A stretch of 64,000 nucleotides of DNA from Chelonoidis abingdonii (GCF_003597395.2 NC_133773.1:60625407-60689406), one strand, 5' to 3'. Positions 22,245-35,180 are shown, counted from the first letter of the stretch. Numbers and translations are program-made. Notes: generated by a model from the letters alone, not told the origin.

Positions 22245-22400
22245 AAGGCTTGTCTTGTGGTTAAAACATAAGACTAGAGTCAGAGCTGGGTTCTATTCCT
22301 GGCTATGTGACAGACATGCCTGGGTGACCATGGGCAAATCACTCACTCAACCTCTCTGGGACCCCGTTTCTCTATCCGTAAAAGTGGGATTACTTTCCAT
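22245..22400 (+). mobile_element. MIR-type tRNA-derived SINE
   Basis: AAGGCTTGTCTTGTGGTTAA, then GAGTCAGAGCTGGGTTCTAT (B-box-like GGTTCTAT), then GTGACCATGGGCAAATCACT and CCTCTCTGGGACCCCGTTTC follow the order of a MIR/CORE-SINE. Old and diverged. Confidence 0.7.
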
Positions 22401-23470
22401 GCTTAATCGGAAGTTAACACTTAATTGATTATGGTTTATGAATTGTTCAGATACCACGCAGAAGGCGGTCATAGAAATGTATTGGGATAAACAAATAACT
22501 CCTGTTCCAGCAGGACTCCTATTGCCTCCCTGACAAGGAACATGTATCTATTTTAGATCCACTCCATATTATCAAGTACTATTTCTTCCTCTGGCAGTAT
22601 CTATTCCTATACACTAAGATGTCAACAATTGCTGCACCATAATTCCACAAGATGGAAATGGGAGATGTATTCTGACCAACAAATTCACCATGACTCCCAT
22701 CCACCATTCACACAGAAGCCCCTGCAAATCAGCACTGATCTCATGTGGTGGCCATTTCAGATGTGTGCTAGCTAGACAAGACGTTACTGAGTGTCAGATG
22801 CACTTAAAAAAGGAAGCACAGTGCGCATTCCTTTAAATTCTCCAGTTTCTTCTGTTCACTGAAGGCAAGAAAGGACAAAATAGAATTAAAGGAAAAGCAC
22901 TCTGCACAAAATGACAGCCTGCCTGGGGTAAAATATAAAATCACTTCTTTAAGTTAACTCTTCAGAATTTACATTAATAAAAGACTGTGGGAGGACAGCA
23001 TTTCTTATAAAAATAGTAAGTAACAGAATCTGATGCCATTTACCAAGAAACTGAAATATTTGCTACTTGGAGATTTAAATTAGAGTTTTTAAACTTAAAA
23101 AAATATAAGGTTTGCCTCTGGTCTTGTTAAAAATCACATTTTCATTTAAATGCTTTCAAATTTCGATTATGGATGGGGAGGAGGTATATTCTAGCTACAT
23201 CATTCCATTAAAAATAGGCCAATTAAGATAATTTCACTTAGAGAATATCCCTATTGTAGTGTAGCCAGTTTATATAGTAGAGCTGAACAGGTCACTCAAC
23301 ACCCCCCCCCCGCCCGCAATATATACTGTTTTGTACTGTGGCTTTCATACAAATATCTACATCCACACATTGTGCTGTCTTTGTAAACGGGCATTTTGTT
23401 GAGGTCACTAAGAAGGATTTTTCAAAAGCTGTATATTGACACCCCAATCCTGCAAATATATATGCAGAGT
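22401..23470. other. Intron, no recognised feature
   Basis: AT-rich intron with a C-run at 23302-23311; nothing else recognised. Confidence 0.45.
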
Positions 23471-23656
23471 CAGGGCCGGCTCTAGCAATTTCACTGCCTC
23501 AAGCACGGCGGCACGACTCCCGCGGCTCCGGTGCACCTCCCGCAGGCGTCCCTGCGAAGGGTCCACCGGAGCCGCCTGCCGCCCTCCCGGCAACCGGCAG
23601 AGTGCCCCCCACAGCATGCTGCCCCAAGCATGCGCTTGGACCTGGAGCCAGCCCTG
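23471..23656. mobile_element. hAT-type GC-rich MITE with perfect 8-bp TSD
   Basis: Starts CAGGGCCGGCTCTAG and ends CTGGAGCCAGCCCTG. Flanked by TGCAGAGT on both sides (23463-23470 and 23657-23664). Its terminus resembles those of the 3.4-kb hAT at 28702 and the MITE at 59307, and its interior shares blocks (GGCAGAG-GCCCCC, GCATGC-GCC) with the MITE at 61863. Confidence 0.9.
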
Positions 23657-23664
23657 TGCAGAGT

Positions 23665-25790
23665 TAAGTCAAATGGGACTACTCATCTACTTAAAGTGAA
23701 GCTCATGCCTGCATTTTTATAGAATGGAGACATAGATTGTAACAAGTCCCTAGTTGTCAATAGTTTCCATTTTTCTTTCTCCACCCCCGTTAACAATATT
23801 TAGTGCTGTTCTAGAGAGACTGCTCTACACAGGTAACCTTGGAGGAAAAGTCACCAATAAATCTTCATCTCTGTGGTATTCGTCACAAGGTTAAGCACAG
23901 CATTTATTGGAATATGCATTTTCCCCTCATTATCTTATGTTCAATAATACTATTGTCACCTCATAATTAGTTTACACTTCATTAACTTGTTTGTGTCATT
24001 TCTTTCCCCAGAGTTGTGTTAGTGAAAATTGTCTGGTAAACTACTATGCTGCTTTGTGTAATGGGACTGACAGCATATGGATTTTTTTAAAAGGTATTTA
24101 ACAACAACTGGGCATGGTTTGAGCATGATTCAGAAAAGTGTGAAAATAGAAAATACACTCACAACTCCAGTAAATTAATCTTCTAGGGCATTCTTCATAA
24201 CAGATAACACCAATATAAATAGACTACTATCATTTTTCTTTAATAATCCTTTTATATTATTTTCACAGCCTGTATTTTCCTGAGTCTGACTTTTCTGCGA
24301 CTGCAAATAAAACAGTTTATTTTATAACCTCCCTTTGATAACATATTTCCTTACATATGTGCTTAAGTTAGGGAAAATGCAGTGTGCACCTGACTACCAC
24401 ATATATATTTTCTCTTGGTTCTACTGGCTTAGAAGAGACAGCCATATTTCATCCAGCCCCATTTTACCATCTTTGTTCCACACCAAAAATTAAAGGGATG
24501 ATGTAGCAGATATTTGGCCTTTATTTAGGGGAAGATGGTGGCTATCTTTCTGAACCTGTTATTGTTAGTCCATAGCTAGGAGACAATAAGATGAGTGATC
24601 TGTTTTATGTTCTTTTCTTCTAAGAAAAGTAAAAGATGTGGCAGATATTTCAACAAAAATGGGGGGACCTCCAAACAGGTAGGTTGAGGAAAGTGAGAAA
24701 TGTAATATTTATTACGTATTTTGAAAAAGCCACCCTGTTTTGACTAAGTCCTGCAAATAGTGCTCTCAGTACATCCAAGAATGACATAATAGCCCTAGGA
24801 ATGCTGATTTGTTGGCATCATAACATGTATTACCATTATAGAAGTATGCACTGTGTCTACTTGAAATGTTTGATTATATATTAAATAAGCTACTAGACTG
24901 AGACACACAAAAAATCAAGATGGCTATCTGGGTCTTCTAGGATTAGTCTACTCTCTTTAAAAACACAGAGATTTATTAAAATCTCATCTTGGTGAAACCA
25001 CTTCACAGCCTGAGTAGAATCATGCCTAGCCACATTTAAGTAGAGACTTTCAAGATAAACCTAGATGCTGCTGGAAATATGGTTGGAGATTCAATAGACA
25101 GGATTCCAAACTAAAATGGAACCAATACTGAACCAACACTAGTATGGTGATAAGTGGTACAGTGATAATGGAAATATTGCCTGGTGGATATTTAAACAAA
25201 AAGGATCTGACCACTCAGACATTACAAATTCTCCCGATTTGCAAGATTTGAGGTATTAACATAGGTGTCCTGCCTAATTCCAGCTTGATTAATCACATTC
25301 TGCCTACCTCAAATTTTCCCTGTATTTTGATTTGGAGAAGTTAATTGTTTGTTTTTGTTTTTAAAAACCATTCCTGTCATCTAATGGCTGCATAGTCCAC
25401 ACTAGCCTTTCACTGGTGGGTGAGTGACCCCTAACATATGTTGTTCTCACTATGCTTTGCAATTCTCCAGCATGATAGGTGCTATGGGCATGTGCTGCCC
25501 ACATCTCTCCCCACAATGGTTGCAGGTGAAAACCACAGTGGAATCCAGTGCAGTTCAGCTGTGTAGAAGGCAGGATTTCAGGTACTCACACAGGGGTGTG
25601 TAACATGGAGCCCAGCTGTAAGAAAATTTCCTGTGGTGCTCTGCATTCTGTGACTTTTGGGATTAATTAGGAGAGGTGATCAGCTGATCCATCACTGTAC
25701 AGATCTGGAGAGGAGGGACAGTAGGGCTACAGAGACTACTCCAGATCTAAGACTGGAATGGTAGCCACAAAGTTGATCTGCTGTCACTCT
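23665..25790. other. Intron, no recognised feature
   Basis: About 2 kb of AT-rich intron in which I recognise no repeat or exon. Confidence 0.45.
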
Positions 25791-26045
25791 GGCTATGTCT
25801 ACAAAAAGAAAAAACCTGTGGCTGGCCCATGTCAGCTGACTCGGGATGTGAGGCTGTTTCATTGCCGTGTAGACTTCTGGATTCAGGCTCTAGGACCCTG
25901 AGGGATGGAAGAATCCCAGCGCCTGGACTCCAGCCTGAGCCCAGAACTCTACACAGCAATGAACAGCCCCACAGCCCAAGCCCCACAAGCCCAAGTTGGC
26001 TGGCACGGGCCTGCTCCAGGTGTCTAGTTGCTGTGCAGACATAGG
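25791..26045. mobile_element. Palindromic MITE, CTATGTCTAC ends
   Basis: Starts GGCTATGTCTACA and ends with the inverse, TGCAGACATAG. The interior is largely self-complementary (TGGCTGGCCCATGTCAGCTG against CAAGTTGGCTGGCACGGGCC in inverse), rich in AGCCC/GGGCT blocks. Non-coding. Confidence 0.65.
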
Positions 26046-26149
26046 ACTGGTGGCCTAGAAAGGAGGATTTCTTCTCTCCCTGCCCACATAGAGACTTCCA
26101 GCAGCCAGCCTAGTTATTCAGGAAAGCATACTAGGAACACACCCTATGG

Positions 26150-26215
26150 CCCCAATTCAGTAAAGCACTGAAGTGAATGGGACTTAAGAACATGCTTCAG
26201 TGCTTTCTTCAGTCA
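26150..26215. mobile_element. Fragment of a palindromic AAGCACTGAAG repeat
   Basis: CAGTAAAGCACTGAAGTGAA and the inverted CTTCAGTGCTTTCTTCAGTC pair around GGGACTTAAG. A related fragment is at 41425-41500. Confidence 0.45.
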
Positions 26216-27120
26216 GATCCAGGATGATCTCTTACAAACTGCAGGATGGAATAGACAAGAACTTTCACTTCCACACTCACTGAGGAAAGCTACATTCCTC
26301 TAAAGCTAGTTCTGGACCATACGAGGCTAGAAGCATTTATAGAAGTGCCAGATCTTCTATTGCAAGGAAACAACTCAAAATAAGCAGCCAGGCAATATCC
26401 CGTAGCTGACAGGTCCCAGATTGTATGTTTTTAAGTAACTTGGAATACTCAAATGTAATTGTTAACAGATCTTCTGAATTATCTTTTGCTCTGATGACAA
26501 TATCCAAGCCACGGGTCACAAATAGTTACCACTATATCCCAAAAATACAGACGGGTCCATACTTGACTGACATGAAAGAAGATGGTGGCTCTTTGTTTTC
26601 CCTGCAGACAAAATTGAACTTTCCTACTATAATTATGAGAGAAATAGACATAATATGAAATGCAGCAATAGCCATGCTTGTAAAATGGAAGTACACTAAT
26701 GGGATGGAGTTCATGAAGGAAACCTCTCTATTCCAGATGTACAATATGCTATTTCTGTCTACAAATCAAGTCAATTCCTCTTAAAGTGCATGGGCCAAAT
26801 ATAGCTCTGGTGTATCAGGAATATCTCAATTAGTGAACGGGAAGACATTTTTTGAACAAGATCTGAATCTAACCATCCTATCAGGAAGGCAAAAAATAAA
26901 ATAATTAGCAGCTCCATTCTATATAAAACCCCTGTAGCATAAAGGATTTCTAAGGAAAATCATTTGAAGGTCTCTTAATTTAAAATACATGTTTTAAATA
27001 ACTCAACTGCATTATTTCCCCATCTCAAACAAACTTGCATTAGGCTTTAGTTGGTTATTCAAGACAAGGGGCATGTCTCCTTGCCTGACTGTTCAGTGTC
27101 AATGCTGATGCTGTAACACA

Positions 27121-27440
27121 ACAGTTCTCAAACTGTGGGTTGTGACCCTGTTTTAATGGGGTCACATTAGACTTGCTGGGGCCCAGGGCCGAAGCCAAAA
27201 CCTCAGCCCCACCACCCACAGCTGAAGCTAAAGTCTGAGCCCCACTGCCTGGGGCGACGGGGCTCAGGTTACAAGCCCTTTGGCTTCATTTTTGACCCCT
27301 CTACTTGGGGTGGTGGGGATCAGGCTTCGGTGTTGGCCCCCCACCAGGATGGCAGGCTTGGGCAGGCTTAGATCTCAATCCCTCCTCTTGGGATCGTGTA
27401 GTAAGGGGGTCATGGTGCAATAAAATCTGAGAACCCCAGC
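27121..27440. mobile_element. hAT (Charlie-like) fragment
   Basis: Starts CAGTTCTCAAACTGTGGGTT and ends CTGAGAACCCCAG. The CTCAAACTGTGGGTTGTGAC opening is characteristic of Charlie-type ends. No target duplication could be matched, so the right limit is approximate. Confidence 0.6.
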
Positions 27441-27469
27441 TAAACATATTATACCAGCAACACATACAC

Positions 27470-28440
27470 ACATACCAAAAAGTGTGTAGTAAGAGATGGT
27501 GACAACATCAACCAATGGTTTGCAGTGACAATTGGAGTAAGGCAAAGGTGCATTATGTCCCCACTATTGTGTGCACTGGTCACTGACTATGTCATGGAGA
27601 AGACAACTAATGAATTGTAAGGATAAAGGATTAAGCACTCATTTTTGCTGATGACATTGTTCTGTTTAGTTTAATATATCCCGTAATTGAAGAAAAGTCC
27701 CAGCTTTTGGTAGGCACAGGAAAACAAACTGATTTGTTTATCAACAAGGGGAAGACAAAATATACCACTATCAATGTCCTCAAAGCATCCATCACAGTAG
27801 ATGGAGAAACACTAGAAGCAGCAAATCATTTTACCCAACTAGAGAGTGAGGTGTACAGTAATGATAAGCAATGAATATCAAAAGCAGCACAATTTTCAAA
27901 AGCTTGAAAAGATTTGGAAAAGTAGCAAGATTGGCTACTGTATACTAAAATAAATGTTTTTAATATCAGTATTATGTCTCTCCTCCTTCATGAAGCAGAA
28001 GCATGGAAATCTACAACTGAAATTGATAAGAACCGTAACTCGTTCCAAAGTAAATGCCTAGGGAAGAGCTTCAGAATACAATGGAAAGAGTTTCTTGCAA
28101 CATCAAAAATTCTAACTAAAGCAAACAAAACTAAATAATTTAAAATGGTAAGTTGATGACAATGGAAGTACTTAGGACATGCTTTAGGGATGCCACCAAC
28201 ACGACTTCCACCTGGGAAGAATAAAAGAGGACAATCTAGGGAAACTTTATACACCACAATGGAGAAAAAGCGAAATCTACCAACATGACACTCAGAAGCC
28301 TGAACAGACCAGCACAAGACAAAAAGTAAATGGTGGAAAGTTTTGGACACCCTATGCATCTGAGGGTGCAGGAGGATAAAGAAAGGAGAAGAACACCACA
28401 TACATGCTATGGGTGAAGTGGGGCTAGGATTTCCATCCTA
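27470..28440 (+). pseudogene. Decayed LINE reverse transcriptase remnant
   Basis: Plus-strand reading, across several frames, gives GVRQRCIMSPLLCALVTDYV (RT), a later ADDIVLF active-site match near 27646-27666, ETWKSTTEIDKK near 28000, and a WKYLGHALGMPPTRLPPGK tail near 28160-28220. The order is that of the C-terminal half of a non-LTR retrotransposon ORF2. Many stops and frameshifts; the clade is uncertain (RTE-like is my best guess). Confidence 0.6.
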
Positions 28441-28701
28441 GGTCACTGTAAAAATGGAGATGCTGAATCCAACTTGCTGATTACTGAAACCTCTGACTAT
28501 ATGAAGTCACAAGTGCACAGGTCATAACTTGGAAAAACATAAAAAAAAACAAACACCACAAACCTTTATTAAAGCATTAACACTTTATGAACTACATTCA
28601 AAATAGATGCTTGCACATTTTGAGTGGTTGACTTTTGGCCTATTTCTCTTCCAGAACCTTGAGTCATTTCATTATGATATAAACACAGGCCTTGTCAAGG
28701 A

Positions 28702-31700
28702 CAGGGCTGGCCTTATCATGAGGTGAACTGAGGCGGCCACTTCGGGTATCAGACTGTGGAGGGGCGCCACTAGGACCCAGAGTCTAGAAAATTGTGTCAG
28801 CTGCTAGTGCATTATGTATTTTCTCTGCTCTAGATGCACAGAGATGGTGGAATGCTGTGCTGGAGGAAGGAGGACACAAGAAACATAACAGGCAGACAGG
28901 AGAAAAGGTGAGAGGGAATAACAGAAAGCAGCAGGAGCTGCAGGGAGAGAGAGGAGGAGGAGGAGGAGCCTCTTATCTACCTCTCTAGCACCCCCAGGAG
29001 TATGGAGTGATTAACACCAGCTTTTCAGGGAGCTTCCTGTTTCCTGCTGCTTCCTTGAACCCACTTGAGGGGAACAGGCAGTCAACTGAAGCAGTAGGAG
29101 CCAGTTAGGCCCTTAAGACGCTGATATCTTCCCTCACTCAGGCCCTGCTACCAGCCTGCTTATTTGTCTCCTTCAACTGAGTGTTGAGAGCCACTCTAAC
29201 TGGCACAGAACAGCAATCATGAGTGAAAGAAGAAAATGCCCCTCTGGGGCAGCATTCAGAAAAAGCAAGCAAGCAAAGCGAAGCTTTCCGTATCTAAGCA
29301 GGAAGGAGCTCTGCTGAGATACATAGACACAGATGTCACGGTGAGCCTTCTGGCCCCAGTGAGGATGTGAGTGGAGAGGAGATGCCTGATCTTCCAGTTA
29401 GTCAGAGTGCAGATGACCTAGCTGCTACTCGCAGCATCCATATTCCATCTCAAATGGATGTAACCATACACATTCCTGAAGGAAAATGTAGAATAGAGTG
29501 GTGGAGGCACAAAGAAAAGCTGGTGCTGAGTTAGTTCCTTAAGTCTAGATGATCCTGGACTGTGGACCCACTTGAGCAGAAGCCTGAGGACTTCCTTGTA
29601 CTGCATGGCCACAGCAAAATGAAACTTCATGTTCCCCAAAGAAATGAAAATAGAAGTTTCTATCTCAACACATTACTGACGTGAATCCCCAATGGTGACA
29701 AAGCGGAGAGGCCATGGCTTATGTACTCAAAAACCCAGAATGCTGCATACTGTTTTTGTTGCAACTCTGAAAGTCTAATGTTCCAGCCACATTCGGTTCT
29801 ACAGAATAAAGGAATGGAAAAATCTGGTGGAAAGCTCTGGCATCCATGAGAAGGCAGGAAATCACCAGAGAGCATTCCATAGGTGGAAAGAGCTTGAGAT
29901 GAGAGTAAGGTAAGGCCACCATAGATGATCAGCATCAAGAGAAGATTGCATCAGAGTCTTTTACTGGCAAAATGTTCTGAAAAGGCTCATTCCATTTGTG
30001 AAATGCCTGTACCCAAACCTAGCAGTGCCTGCACTTCACATTAGCTGTATGTTCAAACAATTGGAAAATTCGTTAAAATTTGGGAGCTGTAGGCTTGTGT
30101 TTATGCTGTACTACAGGAGCATCTAAGAGAGTCACCACCCCAAGAAATGTACATACACACACACCACTATCTTTGGAAACAATTCAAAATGAGATCATAC
30201 AGTTACTGGCAGCAAAAGTCAAAAGAAAGACTGTGGCAGATCTGAAGCAGCAAGATATTCTATTTATTCTGGACTGCACACCTGACATCAGTCATATGGA
30301 ACAAATGACTTTAATGGTGCGTTTTGATACAACAACAGAACCTAGTGAAGATGTCCCTGCAATGGTGACTGTCAGAGAGCATTTTCTAGATTTATTGACA
30401 TTGGATGAACTACAGGAGCTGGTTATGACAATGTGCTTCTTAAAAAATGGAAGATATGGGAATTGCAATAGCTGACATGACAGGTCAGGGCTACAATAAT
30501 GGTGACAACATGAGAAAGAAAGAACAGAGAGTGCAGAAATGGATCCGAGTGTTAAACCTCGAGCTTTTTTTGCCCCTATGCAGTTCTCATTCATTGAACT
30601 TGGTGGTCAGTGATGCAGAATCAGCTTCTAGTGAGGCTGCTCAATTTTCTAATGAAATTCAAAGCATCTGTGCTATTTTCTCTCTGCATCAATTCATCGA
30701 TGGGCCAATTTCTAGCACACAACGTCTTGGAAACATCCTCTCTACACTGAAACCACTGAGTGCATACGATGGGGAATAAGTCGAGTGGAGGCAATTAAGC
30801 CTATCAAACACCAAATTGGGGAAAACAGATGATGCCTATAGTTGCCATTATAGAGGATAATGTGTTATGACAGCAAACTGTTATGTTGGTGGACTATAGA
30901 GAACAGTGCAGGGAACTAGAATTCATCAGAAACATATATAACTGTCAGAATTCTGTGTGGGCTTAGTGTTTGTGGCTGTACTTACTGTTTTTGAAATAAA
31001 TGGTGTAGCACAATGAGACTCCAATGGGTGGATTGACTCGAGATATCCGGAGGAAGCATATATGTAAAACTGGACAATAGAAGTCGGATACCTACAGTCT
31101 TACCGGTCAGATGAGGGATTTCAAAATGTTCTGAAGAGTGCACAGAAGTTAGCAGAGGAACTTCACACTGAAGCTATTTTCCCACCCATTCAAGAATACA
31201 AGAGTCACCAAAGACAACGACATTTTGGTTATGAGGCACAGTATAATCCCATAAGAGACCCCAAAAAACAATTCAAAAGTTGAATTCTTTAACTAGCTGC
31301 TAGATTGTTCAATACAGTCAGTTGAACCTTTCATGCAGCTCAAAGAACACAGCAGTATATTTGGGATGTTGTATCATATTCCAAAACCCCTCACTATACC
31401 TGAAGAAGGCCTACACAAGCAATGCAGGGCACTAGAGACAGTGTTGACACATGATGACAAGCGTGATATTGATGCGAGTGATTTAGGTGATGAACTGAAA
31501 GCCTTTTCAAGATATATTTCAGCAGGATCAACTCCAAAGGCTCTTCTGGAATACACCGGTATGACCACCCTCTTTCCAAATACTTTTGTTGCTCTGTGCA
31601 TACTTCTAACACTTCCTGTAACAGTTGCCAGTGGAGAAGGCAGCTTCTCCAAGCTGAAGTTAATAAAAAAAAATCTACGCTCCACAATGACACAGGAAAG

Positions 31701-32080
31701 GCTGATCAGCCTTGCAACCATCTCAACAGAGCATGAGATGACCCAGACTATGGATCTTCAGCAGGAAGCAGTTCAAATCTTTGCAACCAAGAAGGCACGG
31801 ACAGCTCCACTTTGATTATTCAAAGAGATAAAAATGCCAGTGTTTACTATGCAGACAAGAAAAGTTACATTTGCTGTGCAGGGGTTTGAAAGTAATGTGT
31901 TACTTAAAAATTTTGAACAAGGCATTTTAAGCTGTTAGGTAGCAGAGCGGTACCATGAGAGGAATAGAACAGGAAGAAGGCAGAATTGAGACCTTTCAAA
32001 GTTTTGGCCCAAGTGAAAGGGCATGGGGGTGTCATTTGAACACCCCGCCTCAGATGCCAAATTGTTGTGGGCCGACCCTG
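28702..32080 (+). mobile_element. 3.4-kb hAT transposon with transposase remnants
   Basis: Left end CAGGGCTGGCCTTATCATGA, right end GTGGGCCGACCCTG; both carry GAGGCGG just inside (inverted). Flanks GTCAAGGA (28694-28701) and GTCAAAGA (32081-32088) form an 8-bp TSD with one mismatch. Plus-strand coding remnants in order: SGAAFRKSKQ-like basic N-terminus near 29240, ILDCTPDISHMEQMTLMVRF at 30263-30322, GQGYNNGDNM and SHSLNLVVSDAES at 30482-30630, and the C-terminal dimerisation segment at 31333-31815. The type is the TTF/ZMYM-like hAT transposase. Frameshifts and stops separate the pieces, so it is inactive. Confidence 0.88.
31333..31815 (+). pseudogene. hAT transposase C-terminal dimerisation segment
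   Basis: 160-codon open stretch inside the 28702-32080 element. It includes LCILLTLPVTVASGEGSFSK, then LKLIKKNLRSTMTQERLISL and ATISTEH, the standard hAT C-terminal dimerisation block (usual form TLPVTVASAERSFSKLKLIK). It is the only part of the transposase still open over a long distance. No sign of a promoter or splice sites that would make it a host gene. Confidence 0.85.
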
Positions 32081-32094
32081 GTCAAAGAAGGTTT

Positions 32095-32310
32095 AGGCTG
32101 CATTGGGACTCAGGAATTGGCATCAAGGCTCTGCCTCCTATATGACTTTGGAAAAGTTGCTTGGGGCTTGTTTTTGATAAGTACTGAATATCCAATGCTT
32201 CCAATGCCTTCAGCTGAAGTTGTGGGTGCTGAGCACTCTTAAAAGTCAGGACTTTAAGCTTTCTGGGGATTAAACACCTCTCTACCTCACAGGGGTGCTA
32301 TTTGGATAAA
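32095..32310 (+). mobile_element. Possible MIR-like SINE fragment
   Basis: TATATGACTTTGGAAAAGTT and the later CTACCTCACAGGGGTGCTAT blocks occur in MIR order, separated by TGGGTGCTGAGCACTCTT. Too diverged for certainty; it lies just outside the right target site of the hAT. Confidence 0.35.
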
Positions 32311-33390
32311 TTCATTAATGTTTATATTAGTTTTTAGCAAGCGAGTTGAATGGCTGTGATGCCACAGAATCTGTTTCATCACGTGTGCTTACATTTGTGT
32401 TTGACTCTCTCTTTCTGTAGAACAGTTTGCTGTGTTTTATTTGCGGCAGACTCTAACTAAAGTAGTGATGTATCTGTGCAGTGCTAAGACACAGGTCTAA
32501 GCACCACACACGCATATTTTAGCTGCATTTCATAAATATTATGTTTCTGTACATTATAATTTGTGATGTAAAACTGTTTTTACAACAAGTGGTAAGTGCT
32601 GTATCCCAAGCACCACCTACTAAAGCCCTTTCTTCTGTTCTAGGGTTGCCATAGCAACAAGTGTGAAGCCCTGGCATTTTGCTATGTCATTCATTACAAA
32701 TGCAAAGGTCGGGAGAATTGGGAGCAGATTATAGCTGCTCTTCATGCCATTACAAAGCATTTTACTGTGGATTCATCTTGCTAACCTAAAGCTGTTCCTA
32801 TGGGAACATGGAAAGCACCTAATGTTAGTGTAATATGTCACCATACTTTTTACTGCACAATTGCTTTTCTTGTGGATCCTTTGTAATGTCATAGTGCCAA
32901 TAGTAACAATAGACGAGGCACGATTCTGATCTCACCAACACCTAGGCAACTTTACTGATTTCACTGGTGTTAATCCTGATTTACACTGATGTCAAGTGAG
33001 ACCACAGGCAAATCCTTTTGTCTTCTGCAGATAAGAGGTAGGGTGAGCAAACAAGTCTATTTCCCACATTAACAAAATAATTACCATCGGAGGAGAAGTC
33101 AGACAACTAAAATCTGGTTCTTCTATACTTAATTTTTGAGTTTGTAAAAAACACCTTGAAAAACTGAACCTACTATTCTTTTCATATGTGTCCACAGGAT
33201 GACTGTAAGCTATCAGAAAGGTGAGCAGAGTGATAATCTTCTTTTCTGATGGAGAGTTAATTTTCTGGCAATTCTCTGTGTTAGCACAGGATTTCTGGTT
33301 CAATATTTATTTAATTTCTCTTGGATCGGTGGGGCAATCTGTAATGTATGTATGAGTGAGGGATGAACAAGCACTCGAAGAAGAAAAAAA
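32311..33390. other. Intron, one old repeat fragment
   Basis: 32920-32995 resembles the fragment near 2138-2200 (GATTT-CACTGGTGTTAATCCTGATT). Otherwise unremarkable. Confidence 0.4.
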
Positions 33391-33694
33391 GACGGTTACT
33401 CACTTTCTTGTAGCGGTTGTTCTTCAAGATGTGTTGTTCACATCCATTCCAATACCCTTCTTCCCCTCTGTCGGAGTGGCTGGCAAGAAGGAAGTGAACA
33501 GGGGTTGGGTCGACCGGGTCATATATTGAGTGCCATGAGGGCTTCACTCCAGGTGGCTCCCTGGCTGACCTGATGGGAGCTGGTAAGAGAAAAATTTTCT
33601 GATGACAGTGCACGTGGTGCGCACAGACCTGATTGGAATGGACGTGAACGACACCTCTCGAAGAACAACAGTTACAAGAAGGTGAATAACCGTC
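33391..33694. mobile_element. MITE with long TIRs (GACGGTTACTCAC)
   Basis: Starts GACGGTTACTCACTTTCTTG and ends with its inverse, GAAGGTGAATAACCGTC. The inverted match continues inward (GTTGTTCTTCAAGATGTGTT against GAACGACACCTCTCGAAGAA in inverse). GC-richer than the flanks; non-coding despite open frames across it. Confidence 0.75.
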
Positions 33695-34448
33695 TTTTCT
33701 GTTTTCTTTGTACTGGATCCTTAAATGTAAGAATTCTGCCTGACTGCTTGTCAGCTGGACTCCAGAATATTTATATTTGTTTGTTTCCTTTAACCACTGA
33801 AGTACAAGTTTTACTTTGAGTGTTTGGAAAAAAGTCTTATGCTCTGCTTTGCACTGCAGCAACATCCCTCCAGACAAAAAGAGCAAAACATAACTCTATT
33901 CAGAGCCAGTCATTTCCAGTCCTACAACATTTCCTGGAGTGGACTAGGAAGTAATTCTCAAGTAATTCAAAAGTTCTCTCTTCCCCCAGGGAATGATACT
34001 GCTTCTGCAGTGTTCCAGATCCCATCAGTCCATGAAGAAATGGGCTCTGTCTGTCCTGAGTTGATCACCTACATTGCAGCACATTTCATTGCCAACAGAA
34101 TGCTGAGTCAGCCTTATTTCATTTCTTTTAAAAGCAGTCTGTCAGCAAATGATTCAAAGCAGTTCTGAAAATACATGTATCGCTATCAGCAGAACTGAAC
34201 TTAATATACAAGGCTTTTCTACAGTTTCCTTCCTAAATCTACCCTGGAGTTATTACGTTAATACAGAAAGGAAGAGGTAGTAAATCAAAATTCCATCCAA
34301 TTATGCAAAGCACAAGTTATAATGAGAACACATTACGTTTATATTTATTAATGGTAATGTGACAGCTATGTACTATTTATATATCCGTTTCCAAATAGCT
34401 GAACATTTTTAATGCTAAGTGAAGCAAACAGCTAAAAAAGCGTTAGAC

Positions 34449-34560
<112 letters not shown>

Positions 34561-35061
34561 CTCTCTCTCACTCCCAAATTCACATTTTCAAAATTGTATT
34601 TCATTCACCATGGGCTTTATTGTATCATCTGTTTTTAAGAGGCACTTCCTATGGATTGCAGTTGGGAATTCTGCTTAAAAACTGATGGTATTGTAATGAT
34701 AGCTGGAACTCTGAAGTAGGAACCAAAGTCACCCATAGCGTAGTATGTAATGAGCCTTATCAGCAGAAGGACATGGCTTGTACTTGGAGCTAGGCAAGCA
34801 AGCCAGCAACAGCTCTCTGTACAGTTATCAAAAACAAGTTAAGTAAATTGTTTACTGTTATTTAAAAGTCTCCAATATGTTATTTTATGTTAGCAACAGC
34901 TATTACAGTACTATATGGCCCATGAACAGGTTCAAATCAGCATATGCTTGAATTCTTATCAAGAAAAACCCATTTTTGTAAGGCTACCAAAGTTCAAGAA
35001 AGAAAAATTTAGCAATAAAAGCTATGTAATATTAATTAGTGTGTGAAAACATAACTGATAG

Positions 35062-35180
35062 ATGTTTTTGTATAGTTCCTAGCACAATGGACCCTTCAAT
35101 ACTTACTAGGGGGGTGGGAAATAGGTTTTCCCCCAATCAGGATTGAAGGGTCCATTATGCTAGGAACTATACAAAAACAT
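35062..35180. repeat. 39-bp inverted repeat around a 41-bp loop
   Basis: Left arm 35062-35100 and right arm 35142-35180 are inverse copies with one mismatch (CACAATGG against CATAATGG). The arm contains TATAGTTCCTAGCACAATGG, the tail of a widespread amniote retroposon, so the hairpin probably arose from two tails in opposite orientation or is a MITE. Confidence 0.88.

Noticed and set aside
33311..33886. 191-codon frame, minus strand
   Set aside because: Crosses the MITE at 33391-33694 and simple flanks; composition not protein-like and no splice support.
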